Positions 26,997 through 35,006 of a DNA stretch of 58,033 bases are shown here, piece by piece. The first letter of the stretch is position 1; every line of letters begins with the position of its first letter. The notes under the pieces are model-generated. The model saw only the letters and a program-made list of their open reading frames with translations, had not been told where the DNA came from and made no database searches. Origin of the DNA: a bacterium. GTDB lineage: Bacteria > Margulisbacteria > Marinamargulisbacteria > JAHFDA01. Location of the stretch: contig JAHFDA010000013.1 of the NCBI GenBank assembly GCA_023249225.1, positions 1 to 58,033 of the forward strand, given 5' to 3'. The position numbers and the translations under genes were made by a program.

Positions 26997-27849
26997 ACAT
27001 GCCGCGCCGGAACACCGAAACCTCGCTGAACCACTGATATAACGCTTGTTCATCCCGTTCTGCAATTTTCTTTCGCAACTCATTTGCGGCCTCTAAAAAA
27101 CGATCGAGTTCCTTGAGCACGTTTTCATGGTTGCTGATCACCACATCTTTTCCCCAGTCAGGCGGGTGGGCCGCCACGCGAGTGCTGTCACGAAAACCGG
27201 TGGAAACCACGTTCAATAACTCCTCAAGCGGAGGTTGTTGCGAATTTTTAAAGGTCTGCACCAAAGCCGTTGCCACCATAAAAGGCAGATGACTTGCCAA
27301 GGCCACCAGAGCATCATGTTTTTGGGGCGAAAGTTGTTCGACGCGCGGCGTCAGGCGCTGGATAAATTGGTCAAGTTCATCCAGGGCTCTGGGCTGCGTT
27401 TCAGGCACTGGCGTTAAAAAATATAAGGCTCCCTGAAACAAGTCTGGCCGGGCAGCATCAATACCCGAACGGTCCGAACCCGCCATGGGATGCCCCCCCA
27501 CAAAAAAAACATCTTTGCGGGGCAGATCCTTTAATTGATCTACAATCTGGGTTTTGGTGCTACCTACATCAGTGATGATAGTGCCTTTTTTAACGTGCGC
27601 GCAGATATCGCGTACCACGGGCGCCACCAAATGGATGGGCGTACACACAAACACCACATCGGCATCGGCCACCGCTTCGCTTAAGACCGGCGTGGCCGTC
27701 TGCACGCAACCGCGCTCGACTGCGCGTGTGCACACATCGCGGCTGCAATCATGGCCCACGATCTCATCCACCTGTCCGCGCGTGCGAAAGGCATAGCCAA
27801 GGGATCCGCCCATCAGCCCCAGACCTACAATGCACACACGTTTAATCAT
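26977..27849 (-). CDS. tyrA: Prephenate dehydrogenase
   Basis: A 290-residue NAD(P)-dependent enzyme of tyrosine synthesis. The Rossmann motif CIVGLGLMGGSLGYAFR opens the protein. DADVVFVCTPIHL, the DVGSTK motif and GGHPMAGSDRSGIDAA are TyrA hallmarks. There is no fused chorismate mutase or ACT domain, and a separate AroH is encoded two genes upstream. It starts 8 bases after aroF. The end overlaps the next gene's signal-peptide start by 20 bases. Confidence 0.95.
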   Translation of the reverse strand: MIKRVCIVGLGLMGGSLGYAFRTRGQVDEIVGHDCSRDVCTRAVERGCVQTATPVLSEAVADADVVFVCTPIHLVAPVVRDICAHVKKGTIITDVGSTKTQIVDQLKDLPRKDVFFVGGHPMAGSDRSGIDAARPDLFQGALYFLTPVPETQPRALDELDQFIQRLTPRVEQLSPQKHDALVALASHLPFMVATALVQTFKNSQQPPLEELLNVVSTGFRDSTRVAAHPPDWGKDVVISNHENVLKELDRFLEAANELRKKIAERDEQALYQWFSEVSVFRRGMYASRPS

Positions 27850-27857
27850 CGTAGGTG

Positions 27858-28895
27858 CTAGGCAAGGGCTGCCTGGGTTTTAAACTGCTGCATCAGTTGG
27901 GATACCCGCTGAATCTTATGCATCAATGCGCGGAACTGGCTGAAATCAAGGCTCTGCGGCCCATCGCTTAAAGCTTTGGCCGGATTGGGATGAATCTCAA
28001 GAATCATACCGTGTGCTCCGGCCGCCACCGTGGCAAGGGCAAGATCCGGAACAAATTCTGACTTACCGATGCCGTGAGACGGATCACCAACGATAGGCAA
28101 ATGTGTTTGTTTTTTAAGCACTGGAATGGCAGAGATGTCGTAGGTATTGCGGGTCATGGTTTCAAAAGTGCGAATACCACGCTCACAAAGGATAACCTGG
28201 CTGTTGCCTTCTGAAAGCAGGTACTCCGCCGACATTAAAAGTTCTTCCATGGTGCCCGCAATACCGCGCTTAAGCAGCACCGCTTTTGATGCACGGCCTA
28301 CTTCGCGTAACAAGTTGAAATTTTGGGTGTTTCGGGCACCAATTTGAAAAATATCAGTGTATGGGTGGATCACATCAATTTGGCGGATCTCCATCACCTC
28401 GGTGACCACTGCAAGCCCGTGAGCATCGGCGGCCTGACGCATCATTTTGAGGCCTGCCTCACCTAAACCTTGAAAACTATAGGGCGAGGTGCGTGGTTTA
28501 AAAGCGCCCCCACGCAACACCTTGCCGCCACATTCGGCCACCACCTGGGCACAGGCAAAAATTTGTTCTTCGGTTTCAACCGAGCATGGCCCGGCCATGG
28601 CCAAAAAACCAGCGTCTTTTCCGATGGTGATACCGTCTTTGATCTTCACCAGAGTATCGCTGGTATGTAACTCGCGTCCCACCAGTTTATAAGGTTTGCG
28701 AATGGGCATGACTTCCATCACACCCGGAAGAGATTCGATAAAACCCGGCTCAAGCACCGACTTGTCGCCGATGGCGCCAATGAGTGTCCGTTCAACGCCC
28801 TGACTCACATGGGTACCAAAACCAAGACCCTTAAGCTGGGCAATCACCTGCTTAATTTCTTCTTCGGTTGCGCCGCTTTTCATAACCACAATCAT
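27858..28895 (-). CDS. aroF: 3-deoxy-7-phosphoheptulonate (DAHP) synthase
   Basis: A 345-residue type I-beta DAHP synthase catalysing the first step of the shikimate pathway. The N-terminal 70 residues form the ferredoxin-like regulatory domain (MIVVMKSGATEEEI). The barrel contains AGPCSVETEEQI, RGGAFKPRTSPYSFQGLG, QIGARNTQNF and GDPSHGIGK. Length is usual for this subtype. About 90 bases separate it from aroH without an obvious terminator. Confidence 0.96.
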   Translation of the reverse strand: MIVVMKSGATEEEIKQVIAQLKGLGFGTHVSQGVERTLIGAIGDKSVLEPGFIESLPGVMEVMPIRKPYKLVGRELHTSDTLVKIKDGITIGKDAGFLAMAGPCSVETEEQIFACAQVVAECGGKVLRGGAFKPRTSPYSFQGLGEAGLKMMRQAADAHGLAVVTEVMEIRQIDVIHPYTDIFQIGARNTQNFNLLREVGRASKAVLLKRGIAGTMEELLMSAEYLLSEGNSQVILCERGIRTFETMTRNTYDISAIPVLKKQTHLPIVGDPSHGIGKSEFVPDLALATVAAGAHGMILEIHPNPAKALSDGPQSLDFSQFRALMHKIQRVSQLMQQFKTQAALA

Positions 28896-28986
28896 GGATG
28901 TACTCCCATTTCTTATCCTAAAAGGATGTCGCCATTATGTAAAAATCTTCTAAAAAATGCAAAAGATACCCTTTGTCCAAAAAGGG

Positions 28987-29364
28987 CTACGATGCATACC
29001 CCACGATATCCGGTCGCAAGCGGGCAGCCTCGCCAAGGTAGACATGCCGCACTTCTTTTTGCGCCCAGGTGAGATTGGCGTGTATCAAGATGCGGACACA
29101 CCGTGGCAGGCTACCCCGCACTGGGATTTCGTTGAGGCATAAAAGCGGCACCGTTTCCATACCCATCTGGCGTGCCGCCACGGCTGGAAACTCGGCATCA
29201 AGATCAGGTGTCACCGAAAAAAAAATACTGGCGATATCCTGAATTTGAAGCTTGTTTTCTGCAATCAGCCGCTGTAGCAGGTCACTTGTGGCGCTTAAAA
29301 TAGCTTCCCGGCTGTTGTCGGCAGCCACCGTTGCACCACGGATACCTCTAAGTTGTGTCCCCAT
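28987..29364 (-). CDS. aroH: Chorismate mutase, AroH type
   Basis: A 125-residue monofunctional chorismate mutase of the trimeric AroH family. Seen: the opening LRGIRGATVAADNSREAIL with the conserved arginine, FFSVTPDLDAEFPA, and the closing strand EVRHVYLGEAARLRPD. It makes prephenate for tyrA. Its ATG is only six bases after the motB stop, so it is almost certainly on the same message as the motor genes. Confidence 0.95.
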   Translation of the reverse strand: MGTQLRGIRGATVAADNSREAILSATSDLLQRLIAENKLQIQDIASIFFSVTPDLDAEFPAVAARQMGMETVPLLCLNEIPVRGSLPRCVRILIHANLTWAQKEVRHVYLGEAARLRPDIVGYAS

Positions 29365-29370
29365 GATGTT

Positions 29371-30051
29371 TTAGGCTTCTTTAAAACGCAGGACAATGAG
29401 TTCAACCCGACGATTCCGGTCACGATTTTCTTGTGTGTCGTTGGGTACCACCGGCCTGTATTCGGCATAACCCACCGCCGACATGCGTCCTGGATTCACG
29501 CCCGCTCTGATTAAATATCTGATCACGCTGCTTGATCGCGCTGAAGACAGATACCAGTTATTGGGATACCGCTCGGTCAGGATGGGAACGTTGTCCGTAT
29601 GGCCTTCGACTCGCAAAGCATAAGAATAATAACGTATTTTTTTGGAGATTTCCTTGAGCACTTCCAAGCCTTCAGGCAGGATCTCATCCTCGCCAATTTT
29701 AAAAAATCGGGCACTCATGGTGATGCGTAAGCCCTCGGCCGTCATTTCCATGCGCACACGATCTTGCAATTTGTGACTGGTAAAATGCTGGTCCAGTTCT
29801 GATTGGATTTTCGCCAAGTCTTCCTGCTTGAACAGGTTGGGAACTTCCTTGGCATCGATGGCACCGGTGATGGATTCCGTGACCGCCTTGAACTTGTTTT
29901 TATCCACCGTGCTCAAAGTAAAGAGCAGCACAAAAAATGCCAGCAAGAGCGACAGCAGGTCGATATAACTGATCATCCAGAGGCTACCCTTGTGCCCTCC
30001 GCCTCCGTCCTCCTCTTCGTGGCTTTCCTGAAACCGTGATTTGGCGCTCAC
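29371..30051 (-). CDS. motB: MotB-like stator subunit
   Basis: A 226-residue stator protein. One membrane helix (about 25-47) carries the ion-binding aspartate at residue 31 within WMISYIDLLSLLLAFFVLLF. A plug/linker region follows, then an OmpA-type peptidoglycan-binding domain (about 120-226) with VEGHTDNVPI and the ending NRRVELIVLR. All elements for a proton- or sodium-driven stator anchored to the wall are present. It overlaps motA by four bases. The very short N-terminal tail is Glu/Gly-rich. Confidence 0.93.
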   Translation of the reverse strand: MSAKSRFQESHEEEDGGGGHKGSLWMISYIDLLSLLLAFFVLLFTLSTVDKNKFKAVTESITGAIDAKEVPNLFKQEDLAKIQSELDQHFTSHKLQDRVRMEMTAEGLRITMSARFFKIGEDEILPEGLEVLKEISKKIRYYSYALRVEGHTDNVPILTERYPNNWYLSSARSSSVIRYLIRAGVNPGRMSAVGYAEYRPVVPNDTQENRDRNRRVELIVLRFKEA

Positions 30052-30935
30052 GCCGCTGCACCGCCTCCTGCGACTGGGGCCGCTGCCGCCCCCGCTTCTG
30101 CGCCAACCGCACGTTGCACGGTATGACGCATGCTCGAAGGCAGCGACGCATTAAGCAACAGCTCAATATCCCGTGGATGCACTTTGCGGCGCAAGCCCAT
30201 GATACCCTCGGCCGTCAGACGCATCAGAAACACTTCTTCGTTCATGCGGGCCTTAAGTTTTTCGGTAATCGGCACAAAAACCAGGTTGGCAAAGATGATG
30301 CCATAAAAGGTGCCAATCATGGCAATGGCCATGGAGGGACCCACCCGGTCAGGATCGTTTAGGTTCAACATCATCTGCACCAGACCCACCACCGTACCGA
30401 TCAGTCCAAAAGCCGGCGCATAACTGGCCAGAGTGCTAAAAATATGCTGACCTTCAAGGTGGCGTTGTTTCATAGAGTTGATCTCGTGTTCCATCACGGT
30501 TTCCATCACCTCGGGATCGACGCCATCCACCACCATTTCGACACAGTGTTTGAGAAACAGGTCGCCGATCTTCTTTTCTTCTTTCTCAAGTTTAAGCGTG
30601 CCGCCCTTGCGCACCGTCATCGCCAGCTGCACCACAGACTCCACCATTTCTACAGGAGAACGGACTTTTCTACGAAAAATATTGATAAACACAAACATCA
30701 CATTGTGCACGCGCTGCGCCGGAAAACTGATGTAGACCGCCGCCATCGTGCCGCCGATCACCAACATGCCTGCACCAGGATTTAAGTAAGTGGTCAGCTT
30801 GCCACCTTCGTGGAAAATGGCATACCCGATTAGAAAAAAACCGCTGATAATGCCCAGCAAAGATGTGAAATCAAAGCCGCTGCCCGACTGGGTATAACTG
30901 GGCTGACCACTGTTTTCTTTTTTCTTTTCAACCAT
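30048..30935 (-). CDS. motA: MotA-like stator subunit
   Basis: A 295-residue four-helix stator protein, expected to form a pentamer around MotB. Seen: helix 1 (LLGIISGFFLIGYAIF), the GAGMLVIGGTMAAVYISFP helix, a large cytoplasmic loop with a charged stretch (EKEEKKIGDLFLKHCVEMV), and the late pair YAPAFGLIGTVVGLVQMM and TFYGIIFANLVFVPI. The C-terminal tail is Ala/Gly-rich. It lies 12 bases after the second barrel-TPR gene, so the stator pair is made with the rotor genes upstream. Confidence 0.94.
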   Translation of the reverse strand: MVEKKKENSGQPSYTQSGSGFDFTSLLGIISGFFLIGYAIFHEGGKLTTYLNPGAGMLVIGGTMAAVYISFPAQRVHNVMFVFINIFRRKVRSPVEMVESVVQLAMTVRKGGTLKLEKEEKKIGDLFLKHCVEMVVDGVDPEVMETVMEHEINSMKQRHLEGQHIFSTLASYAPAFGLIGTVVGLVQMMLNLNDPDRVGPSMAIAMIGTFYGIIFANLVFVPITEKLKARMNEEVFLMRLTAEGIMGLRRKVHPRDIELLLNASLPSSMRHTVQRAVGAEAGAAAAPVAGGGAAA

Positions 30936-30947
30936 GGATGGTTCTAT

Positions 30948-32126
30948 TTAATATCCTACAACAATTCGCTTGTTGGCCTTGATAAGCATTTGTTGCACTT
31001 GCCGGTCATTGGGGTCACGAATGAGCGCTTCGCGATAATAATCACGGGCCTTCTCGTACAAACCCAGTGTGTAGTATATGGATCCAATGCGTTTATAGAC
31101 TTCGGCCTCTTCCGGATTAATTTTCTGCGCCTCTAGCAGCTCTCCAATGGCCTCGTAATACTTCTTCTGGTAGACCAGCTCAAAACTATGCATAAAATGG
31201 TCTGCGATTTCGTTGAGGCGCTTAGCCCGTACTTCTTCGATGTTAAACGATGCCACATCTGATTCGCCCACGTAACGTAATCCCGTATTTTCAGAAGTTG
31301 CCAAACTCTCATATACTTTTTCAGGCTTGGTTGCCTCGATCCGGTACAGATACTCATCTACAAAAAAGTTCATAAACCGAATTTCTTCTTGCTGCTTTAA
31401 GACTTTCTCGTGGAGGCGCTCAAAATCCTCTTTTTGAGTACGCGTTTTTTCTGACAACGAATTAAATAGGTAATTGGTTGAAAAGGTAAACTGCATGGTC
31501 GAGGGGCTTTGTACCCCGATGGCAGACGCTGAAAATTCCAAGTCTCTAAACACTAAAAAATCGATGCCCCAATACCATTCGGTGCCCGCCGACAGGTTGA
31601 TGCCGTCATAATCCAGTGAAAGCTCTCCCAAAGGGCTGGGCAGCGAAAGTGCTGCGGCATACAAAAAACCTGGCGTGCCAAAAGGATCGCGCATCCGCAT
31701 GCCAGCGTGCAACTTGACCCAGCCCAAATCGCCACTCCAGATGACATACATTGATGGACTGGTGATGGTCGAAAAATCGCGCAATCCAAACGATACAGCG
31801 TTGTCGGTGATGCCCGTCCCCGCACCGTAATCAAACAACCTCTGTTGCAAACCATACACAATGGTTTCACCCTGGTGGAATCTTAAGTTCACTTCGGTCT
31901 CGTTTGAAAACGCGTAACCTAAAAAAAACGAAATGGGTTTAATGGCCGTGATGGCTGCAAGGGTGGTGTCGTAATAAAGCCCAAAGCGGGTTTCGCCCGC
32001 TGGCCGCCCCAAAGCCATGGGTATTTGAGCCGTGCTGCGGGTATATGGATAGGCGTACCCCTGATCCTGGGCCAGAACCAACATCACAAAACCCATCAGT
32101 AGAATGCGCAAACCCGCAATAGTCAT
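30948..32126 (-). CDS. Barrel-like envelope protein with C-terminal TPRs (second of pair)
   Basis: A 392-residue exported protein with a signal peptide (about 1-25, ending QGYAYPY). Residues 30-225 are rich in alternating aromatic strands (EVNLRFHQGETIVYGLQQRL, FSASAIGVQSPSTMQFTF), as in outer-membrane beta-barrels. A coiled helix follows (SEKTRTQKEDFERLHEKVLK), and the last 90 residues are TPR repeats (YYEAIGELLEAQKINPEEAE and YEKARDYYREALIRDPND). It has the same plan as the preceding gene and overlaps it by four bases. I know of no family name. Placement between rotor and stator genes suggests an outer-membrane or periplasmic part of the machine. Confidence 0.7.
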   Translation of the reverse strand: MTIAGLRILLMGFVMLVLAQDQGYAYPYTRSTAQIPMALGRPAGETRFGLYYDTTLAAITAIKPISFFLGYAFSNETEVNLRFHQGETIVYGLQQRLFDYGAGTGITDNAVSFGLRDFSTITSPSMYVIWSGDLGWVKLHAGMRMRDPFGTPGFLYAAALSLPSPLGELSLDYDGINLSAGTEWYWGIDFLVFRDLEFSASAIGVQSPSTMQFTFSTNYLFNSLSEKTRTQKEDFERLHEKVLKQQEEIRFMNFFVDEYLYRIEATKPEKVYESLATSENTGLRYVGESDVASFNIEEVRAKRLNEIADHFMHSFELVYQKKYYEAIGELLEAQKINPEEAEVYKRIGSIYYTLGLYEKARDYYREALIRDPNDRQVQQMLIKANKRIVVGY

Positions 32127-33319
32127 GGTGGGGCCGCCTTAGGCAAGGCTTTTAGAAAGCGTTGCAATTCTTCGTTGTACGGATCCAGTTCATATGCTCG
32201 ACGCCAGTATTCCTGGGCCCGAAGCTTATTGCCCAGGCGGTAATAAATACTTCCGATGCGTACCTGCGCAACCACAATATTAGGATCGATGCTTAACACC
32301 ATCAGATATTTTTCGAGCGCGCCTTCAAGATCTCCACGGTAGTATGCCTCTAAACCCTGTTGCAACATGGCAAGGATTTCCGGCAGATCCACTTCGATAT
32401 CTGCCGAGGTAAGGCTGGCACGCTTCATAAATATTTCGGGGGTGACTTCGACCGGCACCGTCACCACCACCGTCACCGTGGTCACATACGGAGAGGCTGA
32501 ACCGCTGGGCATTCCGGGTTCAGGTAATTGGGTGATCAGCTGTTTAAGGTCATCGAGGCGTGCCTCGTTGGTCTTATACTGTTCTTCCAGGGTTTTTTGA
32601 CGGTCTTCATAAGAACCAAACAAGTTATACCGGTAACTTAATCCCACCACAAATTCATTTTGCACCGTCGTGGACAGCAATTTATTGATGGCCACACTTA
32701 AGGCGACTTTGGGCGGAAACTCAAACTGCATCCCGGCGTTCCAGTTTTGACCATCAAATTCCATCATGATGCGCGCCGGATTAAGAAAGGTCTGTACCCC
32801 CCCAAAAAACTGGGTGCTAAAGGAGCTCAAGTTAAACGGATTGAGCAGATTGACACCCGCGTTGTATTCAAAATATTCATTGCTAAAAACCTGGCCGCTT
32901 AAAATAAAATAAATGCTTGGAATGATCAGTGCGTTTCCAGTCACGCCAAAATCCTTGACGCCAAAGGCAATGGCATCGGAACTTTCCTGGCTAAAACTGC
33001 CCTTCCACAAACGCTGCTGCACGTGGTGACCAATCACGCTCTGGTTATAAATCATTAACGCGTACTCGGTATAATCGCTAAAAGAATAGCTTAGAAAAAA
33101 ATTTTTCAACTGCAGTGAGGCGCTTTGGACGCCATACTGGTAAAACAAACCGGTCTCCAGCTGGGCGCTTTGGCGATTATACGCCGTGGGAATGTTGATC
33201 AATCCCATGGTGTTGTTAAAAGCATGCAGAGCGCTTGAGTGTAATCCCAGGACACATAACATCGTGGAAATAAATTGAATCGGCGAAACGGCAAAACGGC
33301 GAAATGGCAAAACAAACAT
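32123..33319 (-). CDS. Barrel-like envelope protein with C-terminal TPRs (first of pair)
   Basis: A roughly 398-residue exported protein of the same design as its downstream neighbour: signal sequence ending LHSSALHA, strand-rich barrel-like part (for example TGLFYQYGVQSASLQLKNFF), a linker with a Thr/Val run (VTTVTVVVTVPVEVT), then two TPRs (YRGDLEGALEKYLMVLSIDP, LGNKLRAQEYWRRAYELDPY). The start is uncertain. The frame is open to 33385 through a low-complexity tandem tract (CGCCGACTC-type repeats, about 33270-33360); I prefer the ATG at 33319, and 33262 is another option. It follows the FliM-like gene. Confidence 0.68.
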   Translation of the reverse strand: MFVLPFRRFAVSPIQFISTMLCVLGLHSSALHAFNNTMGLINIPTAYNRQSAQLETGLFYQYGVQSASLQLKNFFLSYSFSDYTEYALMIYNQSVIGHHVQQRLWKGSFSQESSDAIAFGVKDFGVTGNALIIPSIYFILSGQVFSNEYFEYNAGVNLLNPFNLSSFSTQFFGGVQTFLNPARIMMEFDGQNWNAGMQFEFPPKVALSVAINKLLSTTVQNEFVVGLSYRYNLFGSYEDRQKTLEEQYKTNEARLDDLKQLITQLPEPGMPSGSASPYVTTVTVVVTVPVEVTPEIFMKRASLTSADIEVDLPEILAMLQQGLEAYYRGDLEGALEKYLMVLSIDPNIVVAQVRIGSIYYRLGNKLRAQEYWRRAYELDPYNEELQRFLKALPKAAPP

Positions 33320-33357
33320 GTCCCCGACTCGCCGACTCACCAACTCGCCGACCCGTT

Positions 33358-33879
33358 TCAGATTGTTTCGGTTTGTGGAAAACACGAATGCACGCCACCC
33401 ACCAGCTTTTCATTAAGGTAACACTGGTAATCGACTGAAAAAATAGGATCCGTGGCTAAAAAGGTGTGGATCACCCGCGACTGCGATTCCTGACGCACCA
33501 GCTGACACTCAAAAAAAACTTCGCAATAAATACCCTTGAATTTTTCCATGGTTTTTTTAAGCACCAGTTGCTCGCTTAAGGCAAAAGTTTGCCGCTCTTT
33601 CATGGACAGGCTGCCCTGCCCCCCCAGCATGCGATCGGTAAACGAAAACACCACTTGCGGATTAATCTCCAGTACAAAATACCGCTGCGTGGGTTTGGTT
33701 TCGAACACATTCATTGACGTAAAATACGGTAGCTTGCGAATAAAATCCCCAAAGGTATCGGTCTTGATCTCGCCTGGAACAAGTTCGATATTGGCTTGCA
33801 GCATTTCGCTAAAGCGGTCGCTGACATGGCGCACAAAATTATTATTGACCCGCTCCAGAAACAACTTTCCAAATATCAT
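33358..33879 (-). CDS. FliM-like rotor protein lacking the SpoA domain
   Basis: These 173 residues match the N-terminal and middle domain of the flagellar switch protein FliM: FLERVNNNFVRHVSDRFSEM, TFGDFIRKLPYFTSMNVF, and VLEINPQVVFSFTDRMLGGQ. The usual C-terminal SpoA/FliN-like domain (about 80-100 residues) is absent; the protein ends shortly after the middle domain with its own stop. The short N-terminal CheY-binding peptide also appears missing. It overlaps fliG by four bases. Inference: it can cap FliG but cannot build the FliN C-ring or respond to CheY in the normal way. Confidence 0.8.
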   Translation of the reverse strand: MIFGKLFLERVNNNFVRHVSDRFSEMLQANIELVPGEIKTDTFGDFIRKLPYFTSMNVFETKPTQRYFVLEINPQVVFSFTDRMLGGQGSLSMKERQTFALSEQLVLKKTMEKFKGIYCEVFFECQLVRQESQSRVIHTFLATDPIFSVDYQCYLNEKLVGGVHSCFPQTETI

Positions 33880-35006
33880 GAGGTCACCCCGTTGCTGGCT
33901 GGCGCATCTTGAGGAACCAGTTCGCTAAGCGAAATGTTGCGTTCGGAGGCAAAGGTTTTGGCGTAGCCCACCAGGGTCTTGCGCGATTGTTCCACCGCAT
34001 TCTGCTCTACATCTTGACCCAGCAGTTCAATTTCTTCGGTCAGCATCTCACGCATACGCGCTGACATGTTGGCCTGGAGTTTTTCAAGCAGATCACGGTC
34101 TATCCCTTTAAGCGCGGTAGCCAAAAGCTGCATGTCACGTACTTCAGAGAGAATATATTGTAAATAATTATCCGGCAGGTGACGCAGGTCGCTAAACGCA
34201 AACAACATCTTTTTCATTTGCTTAACCTTGCTGGGAAATTCGGCTTCGATGGCGCGGATGATAGGAATACGCTCGTTTTCGGCGATATCATCCAAGATAG
34301 TGGCCACCCGTTGTATGTTGGCGGTTTCACCCATGCGCTGCATTTCACGCTGCGAGAAATAGCCTTCGAGGCCACGTTCAAGTTCGTTAATCGGAAGAAT
34401 AGGTGGCTCCAGGTTAAGCATGCGCTTGGTCAGGTCCACACGTTCTTTGTCAGAGAAAAGTTCTAGTGTCTCACTGGCCTTGGCCGAGTCAATGGATGAG
34501 AGTATCAAGGCCGCAAATTGGGGGTGTTCCTGCGACAGCATGGTAAAAAGTTCGCGGGTAGGCATCTCAGCCAAAAGTTTGAACTGGTCGCCGCGTTCGA
34601 AAAAATAACTTTGTGCATCTTCTTCGCCAAAAAGGTTTTGGACAATATTTTGGGCCACCTGCTTGCCCCCAAACATTTGCGACTTTTCGATAAATACTTC
34701 GTAAAACTCGTGAATCACGCGTGCCATGGTGTTGTGGTCTACAAAATTAAGCCGCGAAACCTCTTGAATGACAAAGCGCAGATATTTTTTGTTAAGTTTG
34801 CGGTAAATTTCCGAAACCAGGTTGGGATCCTCCTGACTGATGGAAATCAACAAGATCGCCGCTTTTTGAAGGTTGTTCAAACCGCCGCCTACTTTAAAAA
34901 CAGGTGCGATCTCGGCACCCAGGCTCGCAGACGGGGGAGCAGCTCCGGTAAGACCCGCAGGCACCTTAAATTCCTGGACAGGGCGTTCTTTGGCGGTCTC
35001 GGCCAT
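33876..35006 (-). CDS. fliG: FliG-like rotor protein
   Basis: A 376-residue FliG homologue of near-normal length. N domain LQKAAILLISISQEDPNLVS (about 45-65), middle-domain EHPQFAALILSS motif, and C-terminal torque domain with MLFAFSDLRHLPDNYLQYIL and LLATALKGIDRDLLEKLQ. In ordinary FliG the torque helix begins with two aspartates followed by arginines. Here the pair reads Pro-Asp and the later arginine is Tyr, so the MotA contact surface is altered. The Pro/Ala-rich N-terminal 40 residues are an extension. The start shares one base with the FliF-like stop (TAATG). Confidence 0.88.
   Translation of the reverse strand: MAETAKERPVQEFKVPAGLTGAAPPSASLGAEIAPVFKVGGGLNNLQKAAILLISISQEDPNLVSEIYRKLNKKYLRFVIQEVSRLNFVDHNTMARVIHEFYEVFIEKSQMFGGKQVAQNIVQNLFGEEDAQSYFFERGDQFKLLAEMPTRELFTMLSQEHPQFAALILSSIDSAKASETLELFSDKERVDLTKRMLNLEPPILPINELERGLEGYFSQREMQRMGETANIQRVATILDDIAENERIPIIRAIEAEFPSKVKQMKKMLFAFSDLRHLPDNYLQYILSEVRDMQLLATALKGIDRDLLEKLQANMSARMREMLTEEIELLGQDVEQNAVEQSRKTLVGYAKTFASERNISLSELVPQDAPASNGVTS

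Noticed and set aside
30036-30785. His/Arg-rich plus-strand frames opposite motA
   Set aside because: Typical antisense product of a membrane protein gene; the minus-strand MotA is unambiguous.
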